A stretch of 64,000 bases of DNA from Poriferisodalis sp963663635 (GTDB taxonomy: Bacteria; Actinomycetota; Acidimicrobiia; Acidimicrobiales; Poriferisodalaceae). Each line of letters opens with the position of its first letter. Position 1 is the first letter of the stretch. This document shows positions 1-7,142 of the stretch, piece by piece. The translations under genes were made by a program, and so were the position numbers. The notes beneath the pieces are model-generated. The model was not told the DNA's origin, did no database searches, and saw nothing but the letters and a program-made list of their open reading frames with translations. Location: positions 62,001 through 126,000 of the forward strand of contig CAXXMY010000015.1 in the NCBI GenBank assembly GCA_963663635.2. Reading direction: 5' to 3'.

Positions 1-2
1 TG

Positions 3-1163
3 CGCGGCGGCTCTGTCGACGCGCTGGCGGGCATGCGGGCTGACCGGCGACCACTGCTGAGTCTGCGGCGGTTGGATACCGAGAGGGTTTGCGAACTGGT
101 GGGCTATGAGCCGATCCGTGACCCGTCCAACACGGATCGCCGTTACTTGCGCACCCGTGTCCGCCATGAGCTGATTCCGCTGCTGTGCGACATCGCACGG
201 CGCGATGTCGTGCCGCTGCTCGCGCGTTCAGCCGAGCTGGCAGCTGCGGACACGGAGTTGCTCGACGGCATGGCGGCAGATGTCGATCCCACGAACGCGA
301 ACGAGTTGGCAATCGCTCCGGTGGCACTGGCGCGACGGGCGATCCGCGGGTGGCTGCGAACCCCGGTTCCGACGCGGCATCCACCCGACGCTGCTGCGGT
401 GGAGCGGGTGCTCGACGTAGCGCGAGGCGCACACCGCGCCACCGAGGTCGGCGGCGGCCGTCGCGTCAGCCGATCGTCCGGCGAGCTGCGCATCGAGTCT
501 GCTCGAGCGCGCGACGGGGACGGACCGGGTGATTCGATGCGGGGGCGGCTAGGTTCGGCTCACGTGACGATGGCACCGCAACCGCAGGCTCCTGACAGTG
601 ATCTCAGCTCGATGCTTGCCAGCGACCCGGCCGTCGGGGATGTGCTCGTGTCCGGCTCGCAGATCTCTGAGCGCGTCGCAGAACTGGGAGCGCAGATCAC
701 TGCTGACTATGCCGGACGCGAGCCGCTGCTCGTCGCGGTGCTCAAGGGCGCGGTGATGTTTGCGTCAGATCTCAGCCGGGCCATCGACCTGCCGGTCGAG
801 ATGGATTTCATGGCCGTGTCGTCCTACGGCAGCAGCACCCGGTCCAGCGGCGTGGTTCGCATCCTGAAGGATCTCGACATCGACATCGCGGGCCGCGACG
901 TCATCCTGGTGGAGGACATCGTGGAGAGCGGGCTCACGCTGTCGTACCTGCGGCGCAGCCTGCTCGCGCGCAGCCCAGCGAGCCTGGCGGTGTGCTCGTT
1001 GTTGACCCGTGAGCACAACGGCAGCCTCGACGGCGTGGTGGATTACATCGGATTCCGGCTGCCGCCCGTGTGGGTCATCGGATACGGGCTGGATCTGGCT
1101 CAGAAGTACCGCAACCTCACTGAGATTCGCGCATACGCTTCTGAAGCCGCTGACGATCACTGA
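3..1163 (+). CDS. tilS-hpt: TilS-Hpt fusion (5' end outside window)
   Basis: One uncut reading frame joins the end of tRNA(Ile)-lysidine synthase to a complete hypoxanthine-guanine phosphoribosyltransferase. The frame is open from base 3, before the first ATG at 33, and reads like internal TilS (RPLLSLRR, then RDPSNTDRRYLRTRVRHELIPLL split across 111-183), so the gene starts upstream. TilS attaches lysine to C34 of tRNA-Ile(CAU). The Hpt part begins near 564-570 and has the PRTase core MAVSSYGSS and the PRPP loop VEDIVESGLTLSYL (about 907-951), salvaging hypoxanthine and guanine to IMP and GMP. The TilS portion ends where short actinobacterial TilS proteins normally end, so the fusion looks like loss of a stop codon between neighbours. 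An in-frame GTG at 564 preceded by TAGGTT could also give free Hpt. Fused TilS-Hpt proteins are known from some Firmicutes. Confidence 0.9.
   Translation, partial: RGGSVDALAGMRADRRPLLSLRRLDTERVCELVGYEPIRDPSNTDRRYLRTRVRHELIPLLCDIARRDVVPLLARSAELAAADTELLDGMAADVDPTNANELAIAPVALARRAIRGWLRTPVPTRHPPDAAAVERVLDVARGAHRATEVGGGRRVSRSSGELRIESARARDGDGPGDSMRGRLGSAHVTMAPQPQAPDSDLSSMLASDPAVGDVLVSGSQISERVAELGAQITADYAGREPLLVAVLKGAVMFASDLSRAIDLPVEMDFMAVSSYGSSTRSSGVVRILKDLDIDIAGRDVILVEDIVESGLTLSYLRRSLLARSPASLAVCSLLTREHNGSLDGVVDYIGFRLPPVWVIGYGLDLAQKYRNLTEIRAYASEAADDH
550..566 (+). promoter_or_regulatory. Possible internal promoter and start for free Hpt
   Basis: TAGGTT at 550-555 lies 8 bases before an in-frame GTG at 564, the same arrangement seen before upp and the thioesterase in this window. 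It could drive a separate, nearly leaderless hpt transcript inside the fusion. No -35 is evident. Confidence 0.3.
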
Positions 1164-1266
1164 CACAAGCGCGTAGGGGGCGTCGGCGCAGTGGCTTCGA
1201 ATCGTGTCACAGTCAGATCAGCACCGGTAGTCTCCGCCGGAGCCACAGTGCTAGGGACAGCGTCGT

Positions 1267-1809
1267 ATGAGAGGGAAGTGGGCGGAAGGAATTGAACCCC
1301 GCAACTTCAACTGGGTCGTTGCCGACCGTCTCGCAGTTTGTGAGCGCCCAGGCGGCTACGGCGCGAGTCATCGGCGTGTTCGTCGGCAGGAAGAGATCGT
1401 CTGGCTGCGGCGCAACGACTTCGACACTGTCGTATCTCTCATCGCGGCGCCGCACAATCTTCACAACTACGACGAACTCGAACTGCCGTACCGGCATCAC
1501 CCGTGGCCGTCCCTCGACGACCTTGCGTCCTACCTGCAGGCGGTCCACGACGATCTCGCCCGGCTGAACAGCGAACGCAAGCGCGTTGTGCTGCACAAAG
1601 AGCGCGTCGGCGAGGACGTCTGCGGCTTCGTGGCCTCGTACCTGCTGCTTTCCGGCAAAGTCCGCACAGGGCCGCAGGCGACGGCCATCACCGAGCGCAT
1701 CTTCGGCCGCCGCGTCGGTCCTGACGGGCGCCGTGTCGTGGATGTGGCGCTCGGCATCATCGCCGACCGCGGGTCGGCGGGTTCGCCCGGCGCCGGGGCT
1801 GCGGTCTAG
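1267..1809 (+). CDS. Dual-specificity-phosphatase-like protein lacking the catalytic Cys
   Basis: A 180-residue protein. The segment WVVADRLAVCERPGG (about residues 16-30) and the following VVSLIAAPHNLHNYDELELP resemble the N-terminal half of dual-specificity/tyrosine phosphatase-like proteins. The place where the Cys-X5-Arg loop should be reads VVLHKERVGEDVCGF (about 107-121): the Cys after His is Lys and the Arg is displaced. Phosphatase activity is therefore unlikely, and a regulatory or substrate-binding role is my inference. It lies between hpt and folB, 16 bp before folB, where many actinobacteria carry ftsH, folE and folP. The first ATG is used; an internal start is possible because the conserved region begins only at about residue 14. 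Confidence 0.6.
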   Translation: MRGKWAEGIEPRNFNWVVADRLAVCERPGGYGASHRRVRRQEEIVWLRRNDFDTVVSLIAAPHNLHNYDELELPYRHHPWPSLDDLASYLQAVHDDLARLNSERKRVVLHKERVGEDVCGFVASYLLLSGKVRTGPQATAITERIFGRRVGPDGRRVVDVALGIIADRGSAGSPGAGAAV

Positions 1810-1825
1810 CCCGGGACCGCAGCAG

Positions 1826-2239
1826 GTGACCTCCCCCCAGGCGCCGCCTGTCGGCGACGAGTCTGCCGCGCCGCCTGTCGGCGACCGGATCGAGCTGCGC
1901 GGCTTGCGCGTGGTGTGCGTGGTCGGCGCATTGCCTCATGAACGAGTAACGCCGCAGCCGTTGTCGGTGGACGCCGACATCTACGCCGATCTGGCTCCTG
2001 CGGGCGCTTCTGACGAGCTCTCGGACACGATCGACTACGGCGCGGCGTGCGAGAGCATCGTCGCCGTCTGCACCGGTGCGCAGGCACGACTGCTCGAGCG
2101 GCTCGCTGAGCTGATTGCCGCCGAGCTGTGCGCCATCGAACGCGTCACCGCCGCGACGGTGACGGTCACGAAACTGCGGCCGCCCGTCGCCGAAGACCTA
2201 ACAACCAGTGCGGTCCGCATCACCCGCTCCTCGGGTTGA
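1826..2239 (+). CDS. folB: Dihydroneopterin aldolase FolB
   Basis: Converts 7,8-dihydroneopterin to 6-hydroxymethyl-7,8-dihydropterin and glycolaldehyde in folate synthesis. The 137-residue product has the family opening IELRGLRVVCVVGALPHER (about 23-41), the core SDTIDYGAACESIV with its conserved Tyr, and the closing VTVTKLRPPVAEDL. GTG 1826 is chosen because it is the first start after the preceding stop; the recognisable domain begins about 22 codons later. Those extra codons hold a direct repeat: an 18-bp unit encoding APPVGD occurs at 1841-1858 and again at 1868-1885, 27 bp apart. The start could therefore be downstream. folK follows after 4 bp, so the two are probably cotranscribed. Confidence 0.88.
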   Translation: MTSPQAPPVGDESAAPPVGDRIELRGLRVVCVVGALPHERVTPQPLSVDADIYADLAPAGASDELSDTIDYGAACESIVAVCTGAQARLLERLAELIAAELCAIERVTAATVTVTKLRPPVAEDLTTSAVRITRSSG

Positions 2240-2243
2240 GCCG

Positions 2244-2765
2244 ATGTGCGAATCGAGCCCCGCCCCGACGAGGGCGTTCGTCGGGTTGGGAGCCAATTTG
2301 GGCGATCCCGGTGTCCAGCTCGCAGATGCGCTGGAGACGCTGGCGCAGGCCGGTGTGCTGGTCGCCTGTTCAGGCGTGTATCGCAGCGCACCTGTCGGCG
2401 GCCCACAGCAGCCGCCGTTCTTGAATCTGGTGGCCGAGCTTGCGGTGACCGACAGCCCTGACGAGCTGCTCGCCCGCTGCCAAGCGCTCGAATCGGCAGC
2501 GCGGCGCATTCGCCGGGAGCGCTGGGGCCCGCGAACGCTCGACGTCGACGTGCTCATGTTCGGCGATCTCGAACGTGACGATCCGGCGCTCACCGTGCCT
2601 CACCCGCGCATGACCGAACGCCGCTTCGTGCTCGACCCGCTCGCCGAACTCGCGCCCGAACTCGTGTCGGCGAGCGAGTTGCGCGCCGTGGCAGATCAGG
2701 ACTGCGTGCGCATCGCCGATCCCGATGGGCTGCGGACACTCGCCGCAGGCTCACCGGAGGCGTGA
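2244..2765 (+). CDS. folK: 2-amino-4-hydroxy-6-hydroxymethyldihydropteridine pyrophosphokinase FolK
   Basis: Transfers pyrophosphate from ATP to 6-hydroxymethyl-7,8-dihydropterin, the step before FolP. It is 173 residues from ATG 2244, close to the usual 160-175. Visible motifs are AFVGLGANLGDP at the N-terminus, the HPPK signature RERWGPRTLDVDVLMFGD near residues 92-109 with its paired catalytic Asp, and VPHPRMTERRFVLDPLAEL. ATG 2244 is preferred over 2208 because it clears the folB stop and matches the family N-terminus. It is the last gene of the short folB-folK unit; folP lies 3.5 kb away on the other strand, and no folE is seen in the window. Confidence 0.93.
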   Translation: MCESSPAPTRAFVGLGANLGDPGVQLADALETLAQAGVLVACSGVYRSAPVGGPQQPPFLNLVAELAVTDSPDELLARCQALESAARRIRRERWGPRTLDVDVLMFGDLERDDPALTVPHPRMTERRFVLDPLAELAPELVSASELRAVADQDCVRIADPDGLRTLAAGSPEA

Positions 2766-2870
2766 GCCGCGCTTGATCTCGGCCACGAACAACTGTGGGG
2801 CATCGACGTCGCGCTGGGCACCGTGCTCGACGTGTGACCTGAAAGTCGCGGCCGCCGTCGCCCAGGACCG
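2766..2870. other. Convergent gap with a possible coding remnant
   Basis: About 105 bp between folK (+) and the thioesterase (-). On the minus strand, reading past the thioesterase stop in the same frame gives 39 more sense codons ending in VAEIKRGSRLR and a TGA at 2751-2753. It has protein-like composition but no start codon. No terminator hairpin was recognised. Confidence 0.3.
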
Positions 2871-3599
2871 CTAGGCCTTCGGGGCCGGGGGTGCGTCGGC
2901 TCGCAGGATGAACAAGCCCTCTGCGGTGACGCACAGGCCTTCGGGGCCGTGGACCTCAGCGTGCTGGGTGATCTTTCGTCCCGAGGTGTTCCCGATCCAG
3001 GCCCGCAGCTGCAACGGCACGCCCAGTGGGGTGGCAGCGCGGTAGTGGACGATGAGCCGGCCCGTGTAGGCCTGACGGCCCCGCATGCGATTCAGCGCTC
3101 CCATCAGCTCGTCGATGATGAGCGCCACCACGCCGCCGTGAGTGCGCTCAGGCGGTCCGGCGAACATGGGGTCGACAACGGCTTGGCCGGTGACCGCCTC
3201 ATCGGACTCCTTGCAGTATCTGACCTCGACCGACGCCGGATGGAGCTTGCCTCCGCCGATCGAGAACGGATCGAATTCGATCTCGTCGCCAACGTCGAGC
3301 GGCAGCGGGAAGAACAGGCCTTCGTAGATCTCCCGGAGGTATGGCCGAGAGAGCATGTCGTCGAGTTTCACTCGCAGCGTGCCCCGTTCCAGCCGGTCGG
3401 CGGCTGCGGTGACTGCTGCGGTGACCTCATCGAGCACGGCATCGTCGACCCGCCGACCGGTCAGCGCCTGGTTCAGCCGACGCATCGCAGCGGCGGCCCG
3501 TTCGACGGCGCTCCAGTCATGTCCAGGCCCGACTGGGTTGGCTGGGCTGTCGGGGCAGACTGGGCCGGCTGGATCGCTCTGTGAATCCTGCTGCGTCAC
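2871..3599 (-). CDS. Hotdog-fold acyl-CoA thioesterase (PaaI-like)
   Basis: Probably hydrolyses acyl-CoA thioesters. The C-terminal half carries the hotdog signature RTHGGVVALIIDELMG, followed by the beta-strand pattern YTGRLIVHYRAATPLG typical of PaaI/YbgC relatives. The N-terminal ~100 residues form an extra region also seen in larger actinobacterial thioesterases. GTG 3599 gives 242 residues and is supported by a TAACGT hexamer 8 bases upstream; ATG 3485 would give 204 and is the alternative. It is divergent from an acyl-CoA dehydrogenase whose own promoter lies 60 bp away, which suggests joint use in fatty acyl-CoA metabolism (inference). The much longer open frame upstream on this strand is antisense to that dehydrogenase and is not part of the gene. 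Confidence 0.75.
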   Translation of the reverse strand: MTQQDSQSDPAGPVCPDSPANPVGPGHDWSAVERAAAAMRRLNQALTGRRVDDAVLDEVTAAVTAAADRLERGTLRVKLDDMLSRPYLREIYEGLFFPLPLDVGDEIEFDPFSIGGGKLHPASVEVRYCKESDEAVTGQAVVDPMFAGPPERTHGGVVALIIDELMGALNRMRGRQAYTGRLIVHYRAATPLGVPLQLRAWIGNTSGRKITQHAEVHGPEGLCVTAEGLFILRADAPPAPKA

Positions 3600-3607
3600 G
3601 GGCCGTG

Positions 3608-3613
3608 ACGTTA
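3608..3613 (-). promoter_or_regulatory. Putative -10 of the thioesterase gene
   Basis: TAACGT on the minus strand, 8 bases before GTG 3599, implying a leader of about 0-2 nt. Confidence 0.4.
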
Positions 3614-3674
3614 GCTGTGATGCCTCGGCGGTCGACTGCTGAGTCGGCCCGTGGCCTGCATTGCTGTCGGGGCA

Positions 3675-3680
3675 TACGCT
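3675..3680 (+). promoter_or_regulatory. Putative -10 for a leaderless acyl-CoA dehydrogenase mRNA
   Basis: TACGCT with six bases to ATG 3687, so transcription would be expected to begin at the A of the start codon. There is no Shine-Dalgarno sequence. Confidence 0.5.
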
Positions 3681-3686
3681 CGGACC

Positions 3687-4841
3687 ATGCGGCGCACCAT
3701 CTTTGACCAAGAGCACGACATGTTCCGTGACACGGCCCGGGCATTCGTGGAGCGCGAGATCGTCCCGAACCACGAGAAGTGGGAATCCGACGGCAAGGTC
3801 GACAAGGCAATGTTTCGCAAAGCCGGCGACGTGGGCCTCCTGGCGACCGCCGTCGACGAGCGCTACGGCGGGGGTGGCGTGCCGGACTTCCGCTACAACG
3901 CCATCCTCAATGAGGAGGTCATGTCCGCCGGTGTGGCCGGCTCGGGCATGTGCATGACGCTGCACAACGACGTCTGCCTGCCGTACTTCATCAACCTGTG
4001 CGATGAGTCCCAGGCCGAGCGGTGGATGCCGGGGTTGTGCAGCGGTGAGCTGATGAGCGCAATCGCGATGACCGAGCCGAGCATCGGCTCGGACTTGGCG
4101 TCGATGAGCACCACGGCGTTGCGCAACGGTGACGGCTACATCGTGAACGGCTCCAAGACGTTCATTACCAACGGCATCAACTCCGATGTGGTGATCGTGG
4201 CGGCGAAGACCGACCCCAACGAGAAGCACCGTGGCATGACGCTGATCGTGCTCGAGGAGGGCATGGAGGGATTCGAGCGCGGCCGCAACCTCGACAAGCT
4301 CGGCCTCAAGTCCCAGGACACCGCCGAGCTGTTCTTCGACGATGTCTTCGTGCCCGCAGAAAATGTGCTGGGCGGCGAGGGCAACGGCTTCACGAATCTC
4401 GTGCGCAACCTTCCCCAGGAACGGCTGTCGATCGCCGTGACGGGCGTGGCCCATGCACAGGCGGCATTCGACTGGACCGTCGAGTACGTGGGAGAACGGC
4501 AGGCGTTTGGCCAGTCGATCGCTTCGTTCCAGAACACCCGCTTCGAGCTGGCCGAGATGAAGACCGAGCTCGACATCGCCTGGGTGTTCGTCGACCGCCA
4601 AATCGAGGCGCTCAACGAAGGCGAACTGACGGCGACCGACGCCGCAGAGGCGAAGTGGTGGGTCACCGAGATGCAGCTGAAGCTCATCACCCGCTGCCTG
4701 CAGCTGTTCGGCGGCTACGGCTTCATGTCGGAGTACCCCATCTCGAAGGCGTACACCGACGCCCGGGTGCAGACGATCTACGGCGGCACCACCGAGATCA
4801 TGAAAGAGATCATCGGTCGCGAAGTCACCGGCACCCGATAG
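3687..4841 (+). CDS. Acyl-CoA dehydrogenase (long-chain/isovaleryl type)
   Basis: FAD-dependent alpha,beta-dehydrogenation of acyl-CoA, the first step of beta-oxidation. It is 384 residues, the normal family length. N-terminal helical domain, then MTEPSIGSDLASM (about 129-141) in the flavin-binding beta domain, and the C-terminal signature GGYGFMSEYPISKAYTD with IYGGTTEIMKEIIGR. The Glu of the usual YEGT motif is Gly here, but NLPQERLSIA keeps Glu at about residue 245, where long-chain and isovaleryl-CoA dehydrogenases carry the catalytic base. It should therefore be active. ATG 3687 is preferred to 3651 because of the family N-terminus and the TACGCT box six bases before it. A 3-hydroxyacyl-CoA dehydrogenase follows after 9 bp, probably in one transcript. 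Confidence 0.9.
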   Translation: MRRTIFDQEHDMFRDTARAFVEREIVPNHEKWESDGKVDKAMFRKAGDVGLLATAVDERYGGGGVPDFRYNAILNEEVMSAGVAGSGMCMTLHNDVCLPYFINLCDESQAERWMPGLCSGELMSAIAMTEPSIGSDLASMSTTALRNGDGYIVNGSKTFITNGINSDVVIVAAKTDPNEKHRGMTLIVLEEGMEGFERGRNLDKLGLKSQDTAELFFDDVFVPAENVLGGEGNGFTNLVRNLPQERLSIAVTGVAHAQAAFDWTVEYVGERQAFGQSIASFQNTRFELAEMKTELDIAWVFVDRQIEALNEGELTATDAAEAKWWVTEMQLKLITRCLQLFGGYGFMSEYPISKAYTDARVQTIYGGTTEIMKEIIGREVTGTR

Positions 4842-4850
4842 GCAGCAGCC

Positions 4851-6221
4851 ATGAACGACGACACGCACGACGACACCGGCGCGCCTGCGAGGCGCATTGA
4901 GTCGACCGAGCCTGCGAGGCGCATACATTCAGTAGCCGTCGTCGGGTCGGGCACGATGGGCGCCGGCATTGCTGCGGCGTCCGCCGCGGCGGGGTGCCGG
5001 GTGCTGGTGCTTGACGCCGACCGCGCGGCCGCCGAGCGAGCGCTTGAAGGCGTCGACCCCGCAAGCCGCGATCTCGTGAGCATCGGCACCACCGACGACG
5101 ACCTGGACGACATCGCGGGCTACGACTGGGTGTGCGAGGCGATCGTCGAAGACCTCGACACCAAGCGCGAGCTGTTCAAGCGTCTCGAAGCCGCGCGCAG
5201 CGACGGCTCGGTCGTCTCGTCGAACACGTCGGGCATCCCGCTCAGCCAGATCTGTGAGGGAATGAGCGAGCGATTCCGCCGTGACGTTGCGATCACGCAC
5301 TTCTTCAACCCAGTCCGCGTGATGAAGCTGTTCGAGCTGGTGCCAGGCCCCGACACCGAGCCCGAGGTCATCAAGGCATTCGCCCACTTCGGGGCCGAGC
5401 GGCTGGGCAAGGGTGTCGTGCACGCCAAGGACACCGTCAATTTCATCGGCAACCGCATCGGCTGTTACTTCATGCTGTCGGGGCTCCATGCGGCCAAGCC
5501 GTTCCTGGCCGACGGCATGACCCAGGAAACGGTCGACGCCGTGCTGGGTGCACCCGTCGGCCTTCCGCCGACAGGTCTGTACGGGCTCATCGACCTGATC
5601 GGGCTGGACGTGATGGAGCTGGTCGGCTCCAACCTGGCCCTGAACCTGCCGCCGGGCGACCGGGGCCACGAGTTCACCGAGTTTCCCGCCGCCGAGAAGG
5701 CGATGGCGGCGCGTGGCCAGCTCGGTCGAAAGACCGGCGGCGGCTTCAGCCGGCGCCTGAACATGGACGACGGCTCACGAAAGTCCGAAACCTACGATCT
5801 CGTCTCCGGCGAGTGGCGTGCGGCCTCCGAGCCCGACCTCGACGGCGTCCCCGCTGAATTAGGCGAGGTGCTGTTCGCCGAGGGACCTCAGGGTGACCTG
5901 GCACGGCACATATTCGGCGGCACGCTGGCGTACGCGGCAGACCTGGTGCCCGAGATCGCCGACGACATCGCCAATATCGACAACGCCATCCGCTGGGGCT
6001 TCAACTGGGTCCACGGCCCGTTCGAGATGCTCGACCACCTCGGGCCAGCCCGGGTGATCAAGTTTCTGCGCGGCGCCCACGCACCGTTGCCGGCCATGCT
6101 GGCCACACTCGAGGCGTCTGGCCAAACGACGTTCTACAGCCAAGCCAGCGACGGCACCGGCCTGCAATTGATGCCTGATGGCACTGTTGCACCAGTTGCT
6201 GGCGCCCCCGTCGGAAGCTGA
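4851..6221 (+). CDS. 3-hydroxyacyl-CoA dehydrogenase (two 3HCDH C-terminal modules)
   Basis: NAD-dependent oxidation of 3-hydroxyacyl-CoA. After a ~24-residue extension the Rossmann domain starts with VAVVGSGTMGAGIAAASAAAG; ITHFFNPVRVMKLFELVPG is the 3HCDH signature. The first C-terminal domain runs to about residue 300 (KTGGGFSRR). A second, related domain occupies the last ~120 residues (IDNAIRWGFNWVHGPFEMLD), an arrangement like the dehydrogenase part of FadB/FadN-type proteins but without a hydratase domain. The 5' end holds a 15-bp direct repeat (4883-4897 and 4910-4924, 27 bp apart) that writes PARRI twice in the dispensable N-terminus. It is downstream of the acyl-CoA dehydrogenase and converges with folP. 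Confidence 0.9.
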   Translation: MNDDTHDDTGAPARRIESTEPARRIHSVAVVGSGTMGAGIAAASAAAGCRVLVLDADRAAAERALEGVDPASRDLVSIGTTDDDLDDIAGYDWVCEAIVEDLDTKRELFKRLEAARSDGSVVSSNTSGIPLSQICEGMSERFRRDVAITHFFNPVRVMKLFELVPGPDTEPEVIKAFAHFGAERLGKGVVHAKDTVNFIGNRIGCYFMLSGLHAAKPFLADGMTQETVDAVLGAPVGLPPTGLYGLIDLIGLDVMELVGSNLALNLPPGDRGHEFTEFPAAEKAMAARGQLGRKTGGGFSRRLNMDDGSRKSETYDLVSGEWRAASEPDLDGVPAELGEVLFAEGPQGDLARHIFGGTLAYAADLVPEIADDIANIDNAIRWGFNWVHGPFEMLDHLGPARVIKFLRGAHAPLPAMLATLEASGQTTFYSQASDGTGLQLMPDGTVAPVAGAPVGS

Positions 6222-6251
6222 GCTACTCAGCCTGACCAGCTGATCCCGTTC

Positions 6252-7142
6252 TCAGCGCGGCGGGCGGACCATGGCGTCGGTCATGCGCACTGCTTGATAC
6301 ATCTGCGGCGCGTCGTGGACGCGCACAACATCGATGCCCGCGCAGATGGCGGCCGCGATCGTCGCCGCGGTACCGAAAAGACGGTCACCGGGCTTCGTGT
6401 TCGTCACTGCCCCGATGGTCGACTTTCGTGACGTGCCGATCAGCAACGGCAATTCCAGCGGCCACAATTCGGGCAGCCGGCGCATCATTTCGAGATTCTG
6501 TGAGACCCCGAACCCGAACCCGAATCCGGGGTCGGCCACGATGCGATCGAGGCTGACCCCGGCAGCTGTACAGATTCGAAGGCTGGTGTTGAGCCCGGTC
6601 GTCACGTCGGCAATGAGGTCAGTGTGCTCACGCCCACGCTGGTTGTGCATCAGCACTGCTCCGGCACGCTGGCGTGCCACCAGCGGCGCCAGCTCGGGAT
6701 CCGTCCGGAATCCGGTGATGTCGTTCACCACGTTCGCGCCGGCGTCGAGCGCGGGCTTCGCCACCGCGGCCCACGTCGTATCCACCGAGATCGGCATGTC
6801 GGCTCCGAGACGGTCCAGCTCGCAACGCACAGCTTCGATCACTCGAACCGCGCGGCGACGCTCGACAGCTACCGGCGTCGGCTCGGCGCCGGGTCGGCTC
6901 GATGCCCCGCCGATGTCAATGATGTCGGCGCCGCCCTCCACCAGCTGACGGGCGAGCGCGACGGCGTCGTCGAGCCGGTCGGCCACACCGTCGCCCGAGA
7001 ACGAGTCGTCGGTCGCATTGATGATGCCCATCACGAACGTCCGCGTGCCCCACACCCAGCACGGACCCCGGCCGGGATTCCAGGCCGCGTGCCGATAACG
7101 CCGCTGGATCGGCCACGCCGGCGGCGGGACCGAGCCGGTCAC
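6252..7142 (-). CDS. folP: Dihydropteroate synthase FolP
   Basis: Condenses 6-hydroxymethyl-dihydropterin pyrophosphate with p-aminobenzoate; the sulfonamide target. It is 296 residues. Family motifs appear in order: VMGIINATDDSFSGDG (usual form NVTPDSFSDGG), IIDIGGASSRPGA, PISVDTTWAAVA, NDITGF, VADPGFGFGFGVSQN, LIGTSRKSTIG and VRVHD at the end. Some positions are unusual: NATDD for NVTPD and ADPGFGFGFG for DPGIGFGK, in which the Lys of the pterin-binding loop is not at its usual place. It might be one of the divergent FolP paralogues, but it is the only candidate in the window. The GTG start at 7142 overlaps the polyprenyl synthetase stop (GTGA), indicating translational coupling. Confidence 0.85.
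   Translation of the reverse strand: MTGSVPPPAWPIQRRYRHAAWNPGRGPCWVWGTRTFVMGIINATDDSFSGDGVADRLDDAVALARQLVEGGADIIDIGGASSRPGAEPTPVAVERRRAVRVIEAVRCELDRLGADMPISVDTTWAAVAKPALDAGANVVNDITGFRTDPELAPLVARQRAGAVLMHNQRGREHTDLIADVTTGLNTSLRICTAAGVSLDRIVADPGFGFGFGVSQNLEMMRRLPELWPLELPLLIGTSRKSTIGAVTNTKPGDRLFGTAATIAAAICAGIDVVRVHDAPQMYQAVRMTDAMVRPPR

Noticed and set aside
1164..1266. A small gene or riboswitch between hpt and the phosphatase-like gene
   Set aside because: No convincing start with coding character and no recognisable riboswitch core in the 103 bp.
4740..4841. Acyl-CoA dehydrogenase as inactive because YEGT reads YGGT
   Set aside because: The long-chain/isovaleryl branch has its catalytic Glu elsewhere, and QERL with Glu245 is present.
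3600..4928. Upstream extension of the minus-strand thioesterase frame (685 codons in total)
   Set aside because: It is antisense to a well-supported acyl-CoA dehydrogenase; only the part below about 3600 has thioesterase features and a promoter box.
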